Below, in pieces: positions 14,826 through 23,335 of a stretch of 64,000 nucleotides of DNA. Position 1 is the stretch's first letter; every line of letters begins with the position of its first letter. The position numbers and the translations under genes were made by a program. Source of the stretch: Brevibacillus aydinogluensis (lineage in GTDB: Bacteria; Bacillota; Bacilli; Brevibacillales; Brevibacillaceae); the NCBI RefSeq assembly GCF_031954365.1, contig NZ_JAUSVZ010000001.1; one strand, 5' to 3'. Below the pieces are notes generated by a model. That model had not been told where the DNA came from, did not search any database, and worked only from the letters and a program-made list of their open reading frames with translations.

Positions 14826-16172
14826 TTACGCGTTTTTAAAGGGATTAAAGGCAGTGACTGCAGACGTGTTGTGCGGTTTGAGAAAAGAGGCGTGAGCGCT
14901 GTTGGACGGCAGTCTCAACACGGGCGTGCCTCCCGCTGCCAGTTGCTGTTGCTGGGCAGCAGCAGGGGATTCCATCCCTTTTTTGCTTCGCGATTCGCGT
15001 GACTGGTAATCGTGGATGGCCTGCCGGTACTTTTCTTCTTTTTTCTGCAAGTCTTTGATCGTCTTCTTCAACTCCTGGCGTTCCCGCTGCCATTCCGCTT
15101 CCTGCGCCTGCAAGCGGGCGATCACTTCTTCCTTCTCCTTCAGCTGCTGCTGATAGGTTTCTTCCCGCTCCGATTGAGTCGATGCGTGTATCAATTTTTG
15201 CTGTAATTCATCAATCTGCTGCTGCCATTCTGATTTCTCGGCCTGATGGCGGGCGATGATGTCGTCCCGCTGGTGAAGCAACTGCGTCAGCGCTTCCTCG
15301 TTTTGCCGGGAAGATTCAAGCTGCTGCGTCAGTTCTTCAAGCGCTACCCGCCATTCGGCTTCTTTTGTCTGATAGCTGGCGATGGTCTCTTCCAGCTGCT
15401 TGATGCGCTGGGCATCGTCGGTTGTTTGTTGGTGGTACTCCTTGAGCTCTTGGTTCAGCAACTCCCATTTTTCGCTCCACTCCGCCTCTTTGGCCTGATA
15501 GCGGGCGATGATGTCGTCTCGCTGGTGAAGCTGCTGCGTCAGTTCTTCAAGCGCTCCCTGCCATTCGGCTTCTTTTGTTTGGTAGCTGGCGATGGTTTCT
15601 TCCAGCTGCTTGATGCGCTGGGCATCGTCGGCTGTTTGCTGCTGGTGCACCTTGACTTCTTGGTTCAACAACTCCCATTTTTCGCTCCACTCCGCCTCTT
15701 TGGCCTGATAGTAGGCGATGATGTCGTCTTTTTGCTGCAGCAGCTGCGCAACGTCCTCTGAAAGCATCGCCCCCTGGGCTTCCCTTACGATTTCCCTCCA
15801 CTCTTCCAGGGTTTTCTGCCATTCCGCCTCCTTTTCCTTGTAATAGGCGATGGTTTGGTCCCGTTGTTCAAGCAGGACAAGCTGACTTGCCTCGAGTTGT
15901 TCAAGCTCGTGCACCCGGTCTTTCAGTTCGGCCACCACGCGGTTCAATTCGTCTGCCCTGCGCTGTTGCTCTGTCAGTGATCGTTTTACCTGTTCCAGGT
16001 GCTGGTTGTGCCATTCTTCCCGGTCCCGCAGTTCCTTCAGTTTTTTGCTGGCAAGCTGTAGTTCTTCGTAGTACTGGTTCGCTTTCGCTTCAAAAAACTG
16101 CGCTTGCCGCTTCAGCAGGAGAAGCTTTTCCTTCTCCGGCTTCGCTTTGCTGGAGGTCTTTTTTTTCAGCAC
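14826..16172 (-). CDS. Long coiled-coil protein with 70-residue tandem repeats
   Basis: 448 residues. A basic N-terminus (MLKKKTSSKAKPEKEK) is followed by about 360 residues of charged, heptad-like helix rich in Glu, Gln and Lys. Motifs such as DDIIARYQAKEAEW and EETIASYQTKEAEW recur; the DNA repeats with a 210-bp period. The last 60 residues are non-helical and end FNPFKNA. No signal peptide or membrane helix. GTG start with AAAGGAGGAACGTACG before it. The position beside spore-surface-like and glycosylation genes suggests a structural filament of the spore surface, which is inference only. Confidence 0.75.
   Translation of the reverse strand: MLKKKTSSKAKPEKEKLLLLKRQAQFFEAKANQYYEELQLASKKLKELRDREEWHNQHLEQVKRSLTEQQRRADELNRVVAELKDRVHELEQLEASQLVLLEQRDQTIAYYKEKEAEWQKTLEEWREIVREAQGAMLSEDVAQLLQQKDDIIAYYQAKEAEWSEKWELLNQEVKVHQQQTADDAQRIKQLEETIASYQTKEAEWQGALEELTQQLHQRDDIIARYQAKEAEWSEKWELLNQELKEYHQQTTDDAQRIKQLEETIASYQTKEAEWRVALEELTQQLESSRQNEEALTQLLHQRDDIIARHQAEKSEWQQQIDELQQKLIHASTQSEREETYQQQLKEKEEVIARLQAQEAEWQRERQELKKTIKDLQKKEEKYRQAIHDYQSRESRSKKGMESPAAAQQQQLAAGGTPVLRLPSNSAHASFLKPHNTSAVTAFNPFKNA
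15331..15740 (-). repeat. Two tandem copies of a 210-bp coding repeat
   Basis: The block at 15331-15540 and the one from 15541 to about 15740 are nearly identical at DNA level in phase with codons (210 bp = 70 residues). They encode alternating ASYQTKEAEW and DDIIA-YQAKEAEW units of the coiled coil. Weaker copies flank them. Confidence 0.85.
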
Positions 16173-16293
16173 CGTACGTTCCTCCTTTGCAGTGTGTGTT
16201 CCCCTATAGACATATGTAAGGGAGCGGGAAGTGTGAAAAAGCGGAGAAGAGTTAGGCTGTTACGGGTGAGTATATGTTTCACTTAAAACAGAA

Positions 16294-16600
16294 ACGGGAG
16301 AAGAGCAACTCTTCTCCCGTCGTACTGAAGACAAACCGGTTGTACCGAGGAGAAGCACGTTTCCAGGCAGAGCGACTTGTGAGCCCTACCGAGCGGAGCT
16401 GCGATTTGCGGGTAAAAGGATCGCCACCGTTGAACAGGCTGCGTAGCTATGCGGCTTTGGCGATCCCCCGCAAATCGATGCGGAGCGAGCAGTTTGTGCT
16501 TCCTTGCTGGGCGAGCACGGAGCGGATGACGGAAACGTGTTCTCCTTGCAACGGCCACTTTGTCTACACACAAACGGGAGAAGAGCAACTCTTCTCCCGT
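16294..16600. repeat. 307-bp imperfect foldback element with hairpin ends
   Basis: The gap between two minus-strand genes contains a near-complete palindrome centred on TAGCTA (16444-16449). Both ends are the same 27-bp hairpin (stem ACGGGAGAAGAG, loop CAA) at 16294-16320 and 16574-16600. Inner matching blocks on opposite strands include AGACAAA, GGAGAA(G)CACGTTTCC, CGATTTGCGGG and GATCGCCA. No transposase and no clear target duplication. The right hairpin may also end transcripts. Confidence 0.75.
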
Positions 16601-16620
16601 TTTGTATCGATTCTGGCGAA

Positions 16621-17925
16621 TTACGGAATGGACGGCGTCGGGATTACATCCGGGAACGTTACGCAGTCTTGGACCAGCAGCTGCTCGTCGGGGACAATCG
16701 TAAGTGCTGCGGAGAAGATGGGGAGTCCGGCTCCGTTGGTCAGCAGCAGGAGCACGACGTCCGGCAGCCCCAGACCGGTTTCGGCCAAGACGAGCGTGTA
16801 GTTCACCGTTTCTTGCGTGCCTGTTGCCGTGAACGTTCTCACGCCGGTACCGGTAACGACAAGACCGAGGAGGATGGTCGGCAGAACGATTCCCAGACCA
16901 AGGTCCGGCAGAACCGTGATGCACGTCGGCGAGCTGATCGTCGTTGGCGTGAGGCTGAAGCTTTGGTCGCCGGGGATGACGTCAGGCAGCGGTGTCGGAC
17001 CAGGCGTATCGAAGAAGTTGAAAGTGAACGTGCTGGCCGACGGATTGCAGCTCGGGCAGATGTCGGCGATCAACTGTACGGTACCGATTTCTACCGGTGC
17101 CAGCGGCGGCAGGCCGAGGCTTACTGTTACGCCGGTAAGCAGCGTATTGACTGTAGCCTGGCAGTCGCAGTTCGCACGCGGGAAGATCGTCGGGCACTGC
17201 GGCGGGAAGACGATCGGCGGGCAGCGGAAACCAGGACCGGGGGACGGTGTCGGTACCGGGATGTCGTTCGGACGCGGTGCGCAGAACTTGGCCAGTACCT
17301 CCAGTTTTACTTCCGCTTCCACCTGGATTTCCTTGCAGATCGTGATCTCCAATTCTACCATGCCGCCGAGCAGAACGCTGCCGATCGGCGTGCACTCGAT
17401 TGCGGTAATCCGGCAGAGAATGTTGTTTTCGTCCAGCGGCTCCGGCAGGCAGAGCACCACTTCGTCATCAAACTGGATGGTCGCCGGGAATTCGCACAGG
17501 AACGTACCATCAGCAAAAATGCGAAGCAACACAGTAGCACCGAACAGGAACCGGACAACGCCTACGCGGACGGTAGCACCGCCAACCGTGATCGTCTCAC
17601 GGCGAATGCCGATGACACGGCAGGAAAATTCGGGCGAAATTGTGGGTTGCGGTTTCGGAATCAGCGGGAACGGCGGCGGTACGATCGGTTCCACGCACTG
17701 AATCGTAATGTCCTGTCCCGCACGGATGGCTTCGTCAACCAACGGCCGGCAGTCGTCTGGAATGGGAACCTTGTTGCGGTCCCTGTTGGCAAATACAACC
17801 CAGTCGTACACCTTTTGAACGCGGATGCACTCTTCCTGCAGATTGTTGGGAATCGGCGGAGGTGCGGTTGGCGTCGGTGTAGGTGTCGGCACTTGGTAAC
17901 CCCTGATGGGCTTCACTTTATGCAC
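16621..17925 (-). CDS. Unknown Pro/Thr- and Cys-containing protein, probable spore-surface component
   Basis: 434 residues, no signal peptide, no membrane helix. A short basic N-terminus is followed by a TPTPTPTPT linker and a domain beginning EECIRVQKVYDWVVF. A long beta-rich part with scattered cysteines (CRVIGI, CEFPA, CRITAIEC, CDCQ, CPSCN) follows, with PTPSPGPG linkers. The composition (many Val, Ile, Pro, Thr, few Lys) suits a self-assembling extracellular or exosporium protein. I do not recognise the family with certainty. GTG start after AAGGAAGGG. The surrounding glycosyltransferases may modify its Thr-rich parts. Confidence 0.7.
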   Translation of the reverse strand: MHKVKPIRGYQVPTPTPTPTAPPPIPNNLQEECIRVQKVYDWVVFANRDRNKVPIPDDCRPLVDEAIRAGQDITIQCVEPIVPPPFPLIPKPQPTISPEFSCRVIGIRRETITVGGATVRVGVVRFLFGATVLLRIFADGTFLCEFPATIQFDDEVVLCLPEPLDENNILCRITAIECTPIGSVLLGGMVELEITICKEIQVEAEVKLEVLAKFCAPRPNDIPVPTPSPGPGFRCPPIVFPPQCPTIFPRANCDCQATVNTLLTGVTVSLGLPPLAPVEIGTVQLIADICPSCNPSASTFTFNFFDTPGPTPLPDVIPGDQSFSLTPTTISSPTCITVLPDLGLGIVLPTILLGLVVTGTGVRTFTATGTQETVNYTLVLAETGLGLPDVVLLLLTNGAGLPIFSAALTIVPDEQLLVQDCVTFPDVIPTPSIP

Positions 17926-18047
17926 CAGTACAACCCTTCCTTTCTATAGGGTATTTGATTTTGCATTACATACTATGGAGGCAGCGGGAGATTTGCTTGT
18001 CAACGAATGCCCATTTTTCGCGCAGCCTTCGCTTCGTGCCCTTCTGT

Positions 18048-18932
18048 TTAGAAAGGAATGGCGAACTGGCGCATGAACCAGTCGTCGTCGTATTTGCGAC
18101 GGGCGAAATACCGCAGACGCTGGGCCACGGCCCCGCATTGCAGCACCTCGCGCTCAATCCGGTTGGGATCGGCGTGGATGATCAGTTTCTTGCAAGCTGC
18201 AATCCGCGATTCGTTAAAGTGGCTGTACGCCATTCGCAGCATGTTGTAGTACACATGCTCAAACTCCACTTTGTACGGATGGGCTTTTCGGAACAGGTGG
18301 AGGATTTTGACCGAGGGTTGTACATGGCAGCGGTAACCAAACAACCATAATTTTATGGAAATTTCGATGTCTTCAAAGCCCCAGACGCGAAACCCTCTGT
18401 CAAAACCGCCGATGTCCATAAAGACGTGTTTCGGCATGGCCAGACAGCCGCCGGGGAGGATGGCGGATGGTTCCGGTCGGTTTACATGCCGGGTCCAGAC
18501 TACGCCCAATCGCTGGTCAAGCGTCTGGCCGTAGCCGACCTTGTGGGGCTCCTGCATCGACGCGATGGCGGGAGATACCGCATCGGTGCGCCCGGACTTG
18601 ATCAGATCGACGAGACCGTCGATCCAGTAATTCGGAAACGTCAGATGGGCGTCACAGAAAATCAGATAGGTGCCTTTGGCGTGTTCCGCTCCCAGATTTC
18701 TCGCAGCAGCTGCGCCGATTCCAGGCGTGGTGATCAGCTTGACCCGGCCATTCTGTTCTTCTGTTTGCAAAAAGGCGCAGCAGTTGTCTGAAGAACCGTC
18801 ATCCACCACGATGATCTCATACGGATAGCGCGTTTTCGCGGCGCGAAGCGATTCAAGCGTGGTGCGCACGTTGTTTCCCTCATTTTTGGCCGGAAAAATG
18901 ACGGAAACCAACGGCAGGTGTTCGTCCGACAT
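18048..18932 (-). CDS. Family 2 glycosyltransferase, GalNAc-transferase-like
   Basis: 294 residues with a GT-A fold: VSVIFPAKNEG at the start, EIIVVDDGSSDN, a metal-binding FCDAH (the DxH variant near residue 100) and a C-terminal WGFEDIEIS like the polypeptide GalNAc-transferase acceptor end. It transfers a sugar from a nucleotide donor, in the cytoplasm. ATG 18932 has GAAAGGAGTGATCCC before it. Probably decorates a spore surface protein; its acceptor is unknown. Confidence 0.85.
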   Translation of the reverse strand: MSDEHLPLVSVIFPAKNEGNNVRTTLESLRAAKTRYPYEIIVVDDGSSDNCCAFLQTEEQNGRVKLITTPGIGAAAARNLGAEHAKGTYLIFCDAHLTFPNYWIDGLVDLIKSGRTDAVSPAIASMQEPHKVGYGQTLDQRLGVVWTRHVNRPEPSAILPGGCLAMPKHVFMDIGGFDRGFRVWGFEDIEISIKLWLFGYRCHVQPSVKILHLFRKAHPYKVEFEHVYYNMLRMAYSHFNESRIAACKKLIIHADPNRIEREVLQCGAVAQRLRYFARRKYDDDWFMRQFAIPF

Positions 18933-19035
18933 GGGATCACTCCTTTCTCCTGACATGGTATGGCAGAACGAAGAAGGGGGTACCCGTCTTCTCGGAAAAT
19001 GACCGCTTCACGTCTCACGCATGGTGCCGGCTGTT

Positions 19036-19044
19036 CATACACTA
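19036..19044 (+). promoter_or_regulatory. Sigma-K/E-like -10 box CATACACTA
   Basis: CATANNNTA match 41 nt before the start at 19085. An AC dinucleotide lies 17 nt upstream. It also fits the sigma-E -10 form CATACANT. Confidence 0.4.
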
Positions 19045-19084
19045 GACAGCGGATGGGGAAATACCCATTGGAGGAGTGAATCGC

Positions 19085-20464
19085 ATGGACGTCGAGGTAT
19101 ATTACGCGGGACAGCGCAGCGGGACCATACCGTACATGTCGGTGCCCGCCTTTCGCCTGTTCTGCAAACAGAATGGCTTTCAGCTCAGATGGGATGCCGA
19201 ACAGAAGCGGATTGAGCTCGATTCCGGGCTAAAGGGGAGAGTCTGTGTCCTGGCGGTGGGAAAAGCCGGAAAAGACGCCTCCTACGAATGTGAGATTTTG
19301 AACAGGGTGCAGGCGTTTCTGTCCGAGTACGGGGCAGAGGTCGTGATCGGAGAACCGGCGAAGATTCTCAAAAAGGATGTGGCGATCCGCTTTAGCGTCA
19401 AGGAGATCCGCGCATCCGTCTCCCCCAAGTTGATCGTGTTTCGCAGCGAAAACGAGTCACGCAGGACGCTGGTTGACTGCCTCCACCATGAACTGAAGCA
19501 AACAGGGATCAACTGCGTGGTAAAACTGCTGCGGGAAGCCCGCTCTGCTTCCTCCGGTATCGCGGTTCAATTTCAACTCCCTCAGGGAACGGATGAACAG
19601 CAGCGCAAGGCGTACGCAGAATGCATCGCCTTTTTTCTCGCTTCCGGAATCCTTCATTACTTTCTCACCGGTCTGCGTATCTCACCGCTGTCATACCTGT
19701 CGCGCCATCTGCTGAAAGCGTTTGGGGGCAGAGCTGCTGCGGAAGAGGCGGATTCGGCAGATGCAGCAAAGAATGCGGGGGAGGAAACGGACGCATACAG
19801 CGCCGCCGGGGTGAACGAACAGCAGGAAGCGGCTCCAACGGAACCTCTGGAGACAGAGGCGGCCTTGGGCGCACAGACAATCGATGTGCAGCCTGATCCT
19901 GACACGGCTGAAGCCAGGACGGACGAGGCGGAGCCGCAAGTTACTGTGCAGGAAGCAGTCCCTTTGGCGGAAACGTTCCGGCAGGCGGAAGCAAGGCGGC
20001 TGGAAGCAGAGGTGTTTTTCGACTACACCGTGCTGCGGTCCGATGTCGAAAACCGGCCGTTTTTGCTCATCGGCAATATTTGCGTAAAAAATACGGGAAC
20101 AGAAGCGCTGTACAATCCGGTTGTCTGCCTTCGCGCCGATCCGCCTGACAGCATCAAGATGGGGGGACAAATCCTGCCGCCCAATTTGGTGGAAACGCTC
20201 GCCGTGCAAAGTTCTGCAGGGATCAAAGGGTGGCGGTATCTGGAGAATGACTGGTTTACGCAGGCGAAAGAACGAGGGGAGTACTGGATGGCACCGATTC
20301 ATCCCGTGAGGATTGAGCCGAACACAACCGAGATGTTTCAGAATTTCCAGTTCTCCGTCACCAAACCGGAAACCGGAAACACCGTGACGGTCGAGGGCTA
20401 TGTATTCTTTCAGGAACAGGGGCTGCAGTTTGCGGCCAATAACCGGATCGCCCTTTCCTTGTAA
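19085..20464 (+). CDS. Unknown three-part protein with an Ala/Glu-rich linker
   Basis: 459 residues, soluble. The N-terminal 60 residues look like a small copper-amine-oxidase-N or stalk-like domain (IPYMSVPAFRLFCKQNG). A 150-residue alpha/beta part beginning VCVLAVGKAGKD and reaching LIVFRSENESRRT resembles N-acetylmuramoyl-amidase folds only in outline. Then a 100-residue acidic, Ala-rich disordered linker and a C-terminal beta-domain (NICVKNTGTEALYNP). I assign no function. ATG 19085 follows GGAGGAG. Followed closely by a DUF1360 gene. Confidence 0.7.
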   Translation: MDVEVYYAGQRSGTIPYMSVPAFRLFCKQNGFQLRWDAEQKRIELDSGLKGRVCVLAVGKAGKDASYECEILNRVQAFLSEYGAEVVIGEPAKILKKDVAIRFSVKEIRASVSPKLIVFRSENESRRTLVDCLHHELKQTGINCVVKLLREARSASSGIAVQFQLPQGTDEQQRKAYAECIAFFLASGILHYFLTGLRISPLSYLSRHLLKAFGGRAAAEEADSADAAKNAGEETDAYSAAGVNEQQEAAPTEPLETEAALGAQTIDVQPDPDTAEARTDEAEPQVTVQEAVPLAETFRQAEARRLEAEVFFDYTVLRSDVENRPFLLIGNICVKNTGTEALYNPVVCLRADPPDSIKMGGQILPPNLVETLAVQSSAGIKGWRYLENDWFTQAKERGEYWMAPIHPVRIEPNTTEMFQNFQFSVTKPETGNTVTVEGYVFFQEQGLQFAANNRIALSL

Positions 20465-20513
20465 GCGTAAGAGGTAAAGAACCAAGAACGTATCAGGAAA
20501 AGGAGTGGGATGT

Positions 20514-20861
20514 ATGGAAGGCGTCTCGTGGCTGGATTTGGCGATTCTGGTGCTGGCCAGTTTTCGCCTGACCCACTTGATCGTGTTTGACGAAATCACT
20601 GCGTTTCTGAGAGCGCCTTTCTTTACGGAGAAGTATGAGACCGACGCTGCCGGTCAACTGATCCGGCATATCGAATTTCACGGGGAAGGCTTGCGCCGCT
20701 GGCTCGGCATGCTGCTCAGCTGCCATTGGTGCGTAGGCATTTGGGCGGCAGCGGCAGTCGTCGCGCTTTACGTCTATGTACCGGCCGCCTTTCCTCTGCT
20801 GCTGCTTCTCGCTGTCGCAGGTGCAGCGGCCGTAATCGAGACCAAGTTGTACACGGGTTGA
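20514..20861 (+). CDS. DUF1360 family membrane protein
   Basis: 115 residues with an N-terminal hydrophobic helix (LAILVLASFRLTHLIVFDE) and two more near the C-terminus. The conserved CHWCVGIW motif is present. Relatives such as B. subtilis YngL are linked to spores or of unknown role. AAAAGGAGTGGGATGT precedes the ATG. Likely cotranscribed with the preceding unknown gene, 49 bp apart. Confidence 0.8.
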   Translation: MEGVSWLDLAILVLASFRLTHLIVFDEITAFLRAPFFTEKYETDAAGQLIRHIEFHGEGLRRWLGMLLSCHWCVGIWAAAAVVALYVYVPAAFPLLLLLAVAGAAAVIETKLYTG

Positions 20862-20870
20862 CGGTTGCGG

Positions 20871-22088
20871 CTATGGCGTGCGGGACGCATGCTGAATTGT
20901 TTGATAGAGCCGTGCTTCGTCCTGGGATAGAGGAAGCACATCCTCCGCGATGAAGCTGACCTGCCGCTTCATCGGGTACACCTGATTTTCAAGAGAGATA
21001 AACCGCGACGAAAAGATGGCCACGTCGTTTTTCAACCGGCTTTTGTCAAGCGGTATCTCCAATGAAAACGATGGTTTTGTGATCTGGTGCACAGCCATCA
21101 GCCGTCCGTTGACCACGACGGAACACTGGAAATGGACCCCCTGCTCGTATGGGGACGGGATGTGCTGGGATGATCTTCCCTTGACCAGCAAGAGGTGGGC
21201 CGGACTGCTCGGATCTGCTTCCACCGTTGCCGTGAACATGGGGGGGACCCACAAATCCTTGTACCGGTTCATGTGCGTGACCTTGGGAGTCTGTTTGCGG
21301 GCGGCGTTGGCCTTGATTTGGCGCAGCAGGGAGTAGGTGCCCATGCGCAGATAGGGAGCCGCGTACCTCATCCACGTATTTGAGATCGATCCGAAGTGCT
21401 TGACGACGGTTTGCAGGACTTCCGGAATCCCGACCGAGTGCCATTGGGTTGCAGTTTTGGAGCTTTCGTGAACGCGGGTATTTGCCAGATGCTCGGGGAT
21501 GTAGCCGATGGTGTAGTGTTTGGCTATGCGAATCCACAAGTCGTAATCCATGCAAAAATGAAGGGATTCGTCCACACCCCCCAGCTGTTGAAACACGTGC
21601 TTGCGGAAAAACGCGGCAGGCTGGCAGACACAGCAGCTCTCATACAGGCGTTGGAGCGTGGCGGTGCTGACCGTGAGCGAAGAAGAGGCACGACTGTTTT
21701 TGTTGATGACGAAGCAATTGCCATGCACCATCGCCCATTCCGGATGCTGCCGCAATGCCTGCACGGCTTTCCTGACTGCTCCCGCCACGTACGTATCGTC
21801 GGAGTTCAGCCAACCGATAATCTCCCCTTTTGCCATGGCTACTCCTTTGTTGACCGCGTGGGACTGGCCCCGGTCAGGCTCGGACACGAAGCGAAACCGC
21901 TCCCCCAGAGTGCTGCTGTACTGCTGCAGGAGGGCAACTGTGCCGTCCGTTGATCCTCCGTCCACCACGATGTGCTCGATGTTCGGGTAGTCCTGGGATA
22001 AAACGCTCTGGATCGTTTCCGCGATAAAGCTGGCCTGATTGTAGGAGGGGGTGATGATGCTGACGAGAGGAAGATCCTGTTGGGACAT
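20871..22088 (-). CDS. Family 2 glycosyltransferase with extra C-terminal domain (paralog A)
   Basis: 405 residues. GT-A domain about 1-240 with VSIITPSYNQASF, IVVDGGSTDGT, the metal site NSDDTY and MDYDLWIRIA. A C-terminal part of about 130 residues (from MNRYKDLWVPP) is shared with the genes at 26976 and 30064 but is not a standard GT2 part. ATG 22088 follows GGGAGTGAG. It lies behind the terminator that ends the FkbM and small-ORF transcript, so it may depend on read-through or on a promoter I could not find. Confidence 0.85.
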   Translation of the reverse strand: MSQQDLPLVSIITPSYNQASFIAETIQSVLSQDYPNIEHIVVDGGSTDGTVALLQQYSSTLGERFRFVSEPDRGQSHAVNKGVAMAKGEIIGWLNSDDTYVAGAVRKAVQALRQHPEWAMVHGNCFVINKNSRASSSLTVSTATLQRLYESCCVCQPAAFFRKHVFQQLGGVDESLHFCMDYDLWIRIAKHYTIGYIPEHLANTRVHESSKTATQWHSVGIPEVLQTVVKHFGSISNTWMRYAAPYLRMGTYSLLRQIKANAARKQTPKVTHMNRYKDLWVPPMFTATVEADPSSPAHLLLVKGRSSQHIPSPYEQGVHFQCSVVVNGRLMAVHQITKPSFSLEIPLDKSRLKNDVAIFSSRFISLENQVYPMKRQVSFIAEDVLPLSQDEARLYQTIQHASRTP

Positions 22089-22112
22089 ACGTCTCACTCC
22101 CTTCCAAAATGA

Positions 22113-22160
22113 AATGCGGAAAAAAGGGGGCCCGGGTCAATGCACTCGGCCTCCCTTTTT
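22113..22160 (-). terminator. Terminator after the FkbM / small ORF unit
   Basis: On the minus strand an AAAAAGGGAGGCC arm pairs with GGCCCCCTTTTT across a 14-18 nt loop and ends in a T-run. It separates the 39-codon ORF from the GT2 gene. Confidence 0.6.
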
Positions 22161-22163
22161 GCG

Positions 22164-22283
22164 CTATTTCCCATCGTCATGCGGTGCGGTTACAAATAAT
22201 CCGGCACCAATCCGGGATTGCGGAAATTTGGCTTCCAGCGGGACGTTAAAGAGCATGAACGACTCGGTCCATGTTCCTCCCAT
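22164..22283 (-). CDS. 39-residue small protein
   Basis: Reads MGGTWTESFMLFNVPLEAK and on to HDDGK. A perfect AAAGGAGG lies 9 nt before the ATG. It sits 16 nt after the FkbM-like gene and directly before a terminator, both supporting translation. No family known to me; too short for usual gene finders. Could be a small structural or regulatory peptide of the glycan cassette. Confidence 0.6.
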   Translation of the reverse strand: MGGTWTESFMLFNVPLEAKFPQSRIGAGLFVTAPHDDGK

Positions 22284-22299
22284 GTAAGAAAGCCTCCTT

Positions 22300-23091
22300 T
22301 CACTTTCTCAGACAGATGTCGTAGAAGCCTTTGTACTGGGCGTAGTAGTCGTCGTAAATCGCCAACAGCTGCTGGACGGTAGCAGGCTGCTCCCGGCTCA
22401 GCGAGATCCGCGAAAAATGCTTGAGCACCCGCGCGGCGTCTTCCCTGGTGGTGCCGTACCGGTACAGGTGATACGGGGAGTACTCCGCGATGATCGTCGT
22501 GTCCTTGCTCACCAGCGGCAGGCACGCTTCGATAATGGCGAAGTCGGCCCCTTGCGTGTCAATCACGATCAGATCCATCAGCGGGGGAACGGTGAAGCCG
22601 TAACAATTGCTGAACATCTCCACGGGGTTCACCATCTGGATTTTGTAAGGCAGACTGCGGAAGATCGATACTTCCATGTCGCTGCTTTTCGGCATCGCAC
22701 AGCGGTGATCGGACGAGTCCCAGGCGCTCTTGAAAAACGAGATGTACTGCCCGCTTTTTCCCAGCGCGTAGGGAAACGCATGAATGTTCTGAACCTGGTT
22801 GAGGTGAAGGTTCACCGTCAACAGGGCGAAATTGAGCGGGTCAGGCTCAAAGCAGTAGATGGTCGCCGACGGCTCAGCCTTTGCCAGATAGATGGCCGCC
22901 GAGCCAAGATGGCCCCCGGCATAGAGAACACGGCATTTCGGCTTTAACAGGCTCCGCGCATGCTCCAGCGAATCGCTCCAGAGGCGGTTTCCGCTGCGAA
23001 AACCGGCTCCCGCCACTTTGTCGTCGAGATGGGTGATCAGCTGCATGGTGAGATTGTTCAACGTCACGTGTGCGATCGAAAAAGGATACAA
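22300..23091 (-). CDS. FkbM-like methyltransferase homolog with altered SAM motif (paralog 1)
   Basis: 263 residues. The fold follows FkbM: TIYCFEPDPLNFALLTVNL, then DLIVIDTQGADFAIIEACL, the known FkbM acidic pair region. But motif I reads LYAGGHLGS instead of the usual DVGANxG, losing the conserved acidic residue before the glycines. TTG start with AAAGGAGAGG. It is close to the gene at 28231. It may still bind SAM or may have become a non-catalytic partner of the adjacent GT2. Confidence 0.8.
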   Translation of the reverse strand: MYPFSIAHVTLNNLTMQLITHLDDKVAGAGFRSGNRLWSDSLEHARSLLKPKCRVLYAGGHLGSAAIYLAKAEPSATIYCFEPDPLNFALLTVNLHLNQVQNIHAFPYALGKSGQYISFFKSAWDSSDHRCAMPKSSDMEVSIFRSLPYKIQMVNPVEMFSNCYGFTVPPLMDLIVIDTQGADFAIIEACLPLVSKDTTIIAEYSPYHLYRYGTTREDAARVLKHFSRISLSREQPATVQQLLAIYDDYYAQYKGFYDICLRK

Positions 23092-23169
23092 ACCCGTTCC
23101 TCTCCTTTCATGACCCCGTCAGGTCATGCAGAGTTTGGTGGAAGAGACTCGTGTCACTGTGCCATTGAA

Positions 23170-23178
23170 TATGATATG
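23170..23178 (-). promoter_or_regulatory. Sigma-K-like -10 box CATATCATA (minus)
   Basis: Matches CATANNNTA about 79 nt before the FkbM-like start at 23091. No good -35 dinucleotide found. Confidence 0.3.
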
Positions 23179-23288
23179 TGCAACACAGTCGTTTTGAAAC
23201 GGGACAGCTTCATCATGCGGCCGTTCATCCCGGCGGAAGAGAGAATACCTATTTTTGTCCGTTTCAATATCACCCCTCTTTCCTTGTT

Positions 23289-23297
23289 CATAAAATA
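23289..23297 (+). promoter_or_regulatory. Sigma-K-like -10 box CATAAAATA
   Basis: CATANNNTA match 39 nt before manC, with an AC dinucleotide about 15 nt upstream. Confidence 0.4.
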
Positions 23298-23335
23298 GTG
23301 CAGGCCAAGACAAAAATCGGACAGAGGTGCAGTGG

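Noticed and set aside
14501..16200. Prophage or insertion sequence around the repeats
   Set aside because: The repeats are inside a coiled-coil gene or are foldback DNA; no transposase, integrase or terminal duplication was seen.
16504..17949. 481-codon plus-strand ORF opposite the unknown Pro/Cys-rich protein
   Set aside because: No ribosome site and an Arg-rich, low-complexity product; the minus frame has a proper start signal and ordered composition.
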